A stretch of 53,942 nt of DNA from Bacteroides sp. (lineage in GTDB: Bacteria; Bacteroidota; Bacteroidia; Bacteroidales; Muribaculaceae): NCBI GenBank assembly GCA_014802105.1, contig JAAVCX010000006.1:20665-74606 (forward strand), written 5' to 3'. The notes beneath the pieces are model-generated. The model was not told the origin of the DNA. It saw only the letters and a list, made by a program, of their open reading frames with translations, and did no database searches. Position 1 is the first letter of the stretch; each line of letters begins with the position of its first letter. Of this stretch, positions 52,648-53,942 are shown in pieces. A program made the position numbers and the translations under genes.

Positions 52648-53942
52648 ATGAAAAAAACTACTGTCAGAACCCTCCTCTCCACCTCCGCCCTCATAGGCAC
52701 CGAAGTGGAAGCCAAAGGCTGGGTGCGCACCCGTCGCGGCAACAAGCATGTGCAGTTTGTACAGCTCAACGACGGATCTTCGGTCAACAATATCCAGATC
52801 GTCTTTGACATGGCCCGCTTCACCGACGAAGACCTCAAGCCCGTCACCACCGGCTCGAGCATACGCGTCAAGGGCAAGCTCGTCGAGTCGATGGGCAAAG
52901 GCCAGTCTACCGAGATACAGGCCGACGAGCTCGAAGTCTACGGCACAGCCGACCCCAACGAATATCCCCTCCAGAAGAAGGGTCACACTCTCGAGTTTCT
53001 CCGCGACATAGCCCATCTACGCCCCCGCACCGCCACCTTCGGCGCCATCCTGCGTCTGCGCAGTGCGCTCGCCTACGCCATCCACAGCTTCTTCAACGAG
53101 CGCGGCTTCTACTACTTCCACACCCCCCTGATCACCGCCAGCGACTGCGAGGGTGCCGGTGCCATGTTCCAGGTCACCACTCTCGACCTCAACAACCTCC
53201 CCAAAGACGAGGAAGGCAAGGTTGACTACTCCAAAGACTTCTATGCCAAGCCCACGGCGCTCACCGTCTCGGGCCAGCTCGAAGGCGAGCTCGGAGCCAC
53301 CGCCCTCGGTCAGATCTACACCTTCGGCCCCACCTTCCGTGCCGAGAACTCCAACACTCCGCGCCACCTCTCGGAGTTCTGGATGATCGAGCCCGAGATG
53401 GCCTTCTATGACATCCACGACAATATGGATCTCGCCGAGGAGTTCGTGAAGTATTGTATCAACTATGCCCTCGAGCACAATATCGATGACATACGCTTCC
53501 TCGCCGAGCACTTCGACAAAGGGCTTGAAGACCGCCTGCGCTTTGTGGTCGACAACGACTTCGTGCGCCTGAGCTACACCGAGGGTGTGAAGATTCTCGA
53601 GGAGTCGGGCCGCAAATTTGAATTCCCCGTCCACTGGGGCACCGACCTCCAGAGCGAACACGAGCGCTATCTCGTCGAGGAACACTTCAAGAAACCAGTG
53701 ATCCTGACCGACTATCCCAAAGAGATCAAGGCTTTCTATATGAAGCAGAACGACGACGGCAAGACTGTCCGCGCCATGGACGTGCTCTTCCCCAACATCG
53801 GCGAGATCATAGGCGGATCGGAGCGCGAGGAAAACTACGACAAACTCAAGACCCGCATCGACGAACTCGGCATACCCATGAAGGATATGTGGTGGTATCT
53901 CGACACCCGCCGATTTGGCACAGTGCCCCACTCGGGCTTCGG
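52648..53942 (+). CDS. asnS: Asparagine-tRNA ligase, 5' part (cut by window edge)
   Basis: The frame runs off the window after about 431 codons, close to the usual end of AsnRS (about 465). The N-terminal OB-fold anticodon-binding domain has [22 protein letters not shown] (about 23-44). The class II catalytic domain has motif 2 [26 protein letters not shown] (about 232-257) and the segment [12 protein letters not shown] near residue 390. It charges tRNA-Asn. The AsnRS assignment over AspRS rests on the motif 2 context and the [26 protein letters not shown] segment. It begins 27 nt after the pseudouridine synthase gene. The motif 3 arginine lies just beyond the window. Confidence 0.94.
   Translation, partial: MKKTTVRTLLSTSALIGTEVEAKGWVRTRRGNKHVQFVQLNDGSSVNNIQIVFDMARFTDEDLKPVTTGSSIRVKGKLVESMGKGQSTEIQADELEVYGTADPNEYPLQKKGHTLEFLRDIAHLRPRTATFGAILRLRSALAYAIHSFFNERGFYYFHTPLITASDCEGAGAMFQVTTLDLNNLPKDEEGKVDYSKDFYAKPTALTVSGQLEGELGATALGQIYTFGPTFRAENSNTPRHLSEFWMIEPEMAFYDIHDNMDLAEEFVKYCINYALEHNIDDIRFLAEHFDKGLEDRLRFVVDNDFVRLSYTEGVKILEESGRKFEFPVHWGTDLQSEHERYLVEEHFKKPVILTDYPKEIKAFYMKQNDDGKTVRAMDVLFPNIGEIIGGSEREENYDKLKTRIDELGIPMKDMWWYLDTRRFGTVPHSGF

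Overview
The window looks like chromosomal DNA from a Bacteroidales bacterium, most likely of the Muribaculaceae type (the family is an inference from gene content and moderate-to-high G+C). Supporting signs are promoters of the form TTTG/TTG, 19-23 nt, TAnnTTTG in front of many genes, little Shine-Dalgarno signal, a PorQ-type type IX secretion protein next to cmk and ispH, an LptD-like outer-membrane protein and many exported proteins and lipoproteins. Genes fill nearly the whole window. There is no rRNA, CRISPR array or prophage, and there is one tRNA.

Layout. 1-11 kb: the N-terminal part of an LptD-like gene (minus), an NlpC/P60 hydrolase, an EamA exporter, pgeF, dnaA, an HsdR-N-like nuclease-fold protein, holA, purA and a DUF1015 gene. 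11.2-12.6 kb: an A+T-rich 1,425-bp element with 62-bp terminal inverted repeats, flanked by CCACAGCGTT repeats. It has no transposase and carries one secreted CsgG/LpoB-like gene behind its own promoter and a long, highly foldable leader. 12.8-21.8 kb: a glycan-degradation operon of a six-hairpin glycosidase lipoprotein, a 1,905-residue fusion ending in a GH106 rhamnosidase domain, and a GH105 unsaturated rhamnogalacturonyl hydrolase. 21.9-31.9 kb: tRNA-Glu(CTC), an acyltransferase, a Nudix hydrolase, an ECF sigma factor with a probable anti-sigma partner, an Spy-like protein, a 1,891-residue alpha-2-macroglobulin overlapping a thioredoxin-fold lipoprotein, and a DUF488 gene. 31.9-43.6 kb, minus strand: a glycosyltransferase, a nitrilase, a PlsC-like acyltransferase, a small conserved protein, thrC, a small lipoprotein, ispH, cmk, porQ, an exported alpha/beta hydrolase and lutCBA. 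44-50 kb: kduD, a galactitol-type PTS EIIC homologue, kduI, a GltD-like oxidoreductase and kdgK. 50-53.9 kb: an LTXXQ/Spy-like protein, a pseudouridine synthase with a long GGYQPRNNQ repeat domain, and the 5' part of asnS.

How it fits together. GH105 releases unsaturated galacturonate in the periplasm, where it opens to 4-deoxy-5-keto-hexuronate. KduI here carries a Sec signal peptide, although the family is cytosolic. KduD should be cytosolic because it needs NAD(H), and between the two genes lies a membrane EIIC with no other PTS component in the window. The simplest model is isomerisation in the periplasm, import of the KduI product through the orphan EIIC, then reduction by KduD and phosphorylation by KdgK. 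This is the strongest candidate for an undescribed system in the window.

Other points of interest are a nested palindromic repeat family (two full copies and one end fragment) in intergenic regions, a DnaA with an altered domain IV DNA-recognition motif, and the cargo-carrying inverted-repeat element with its structured leader.
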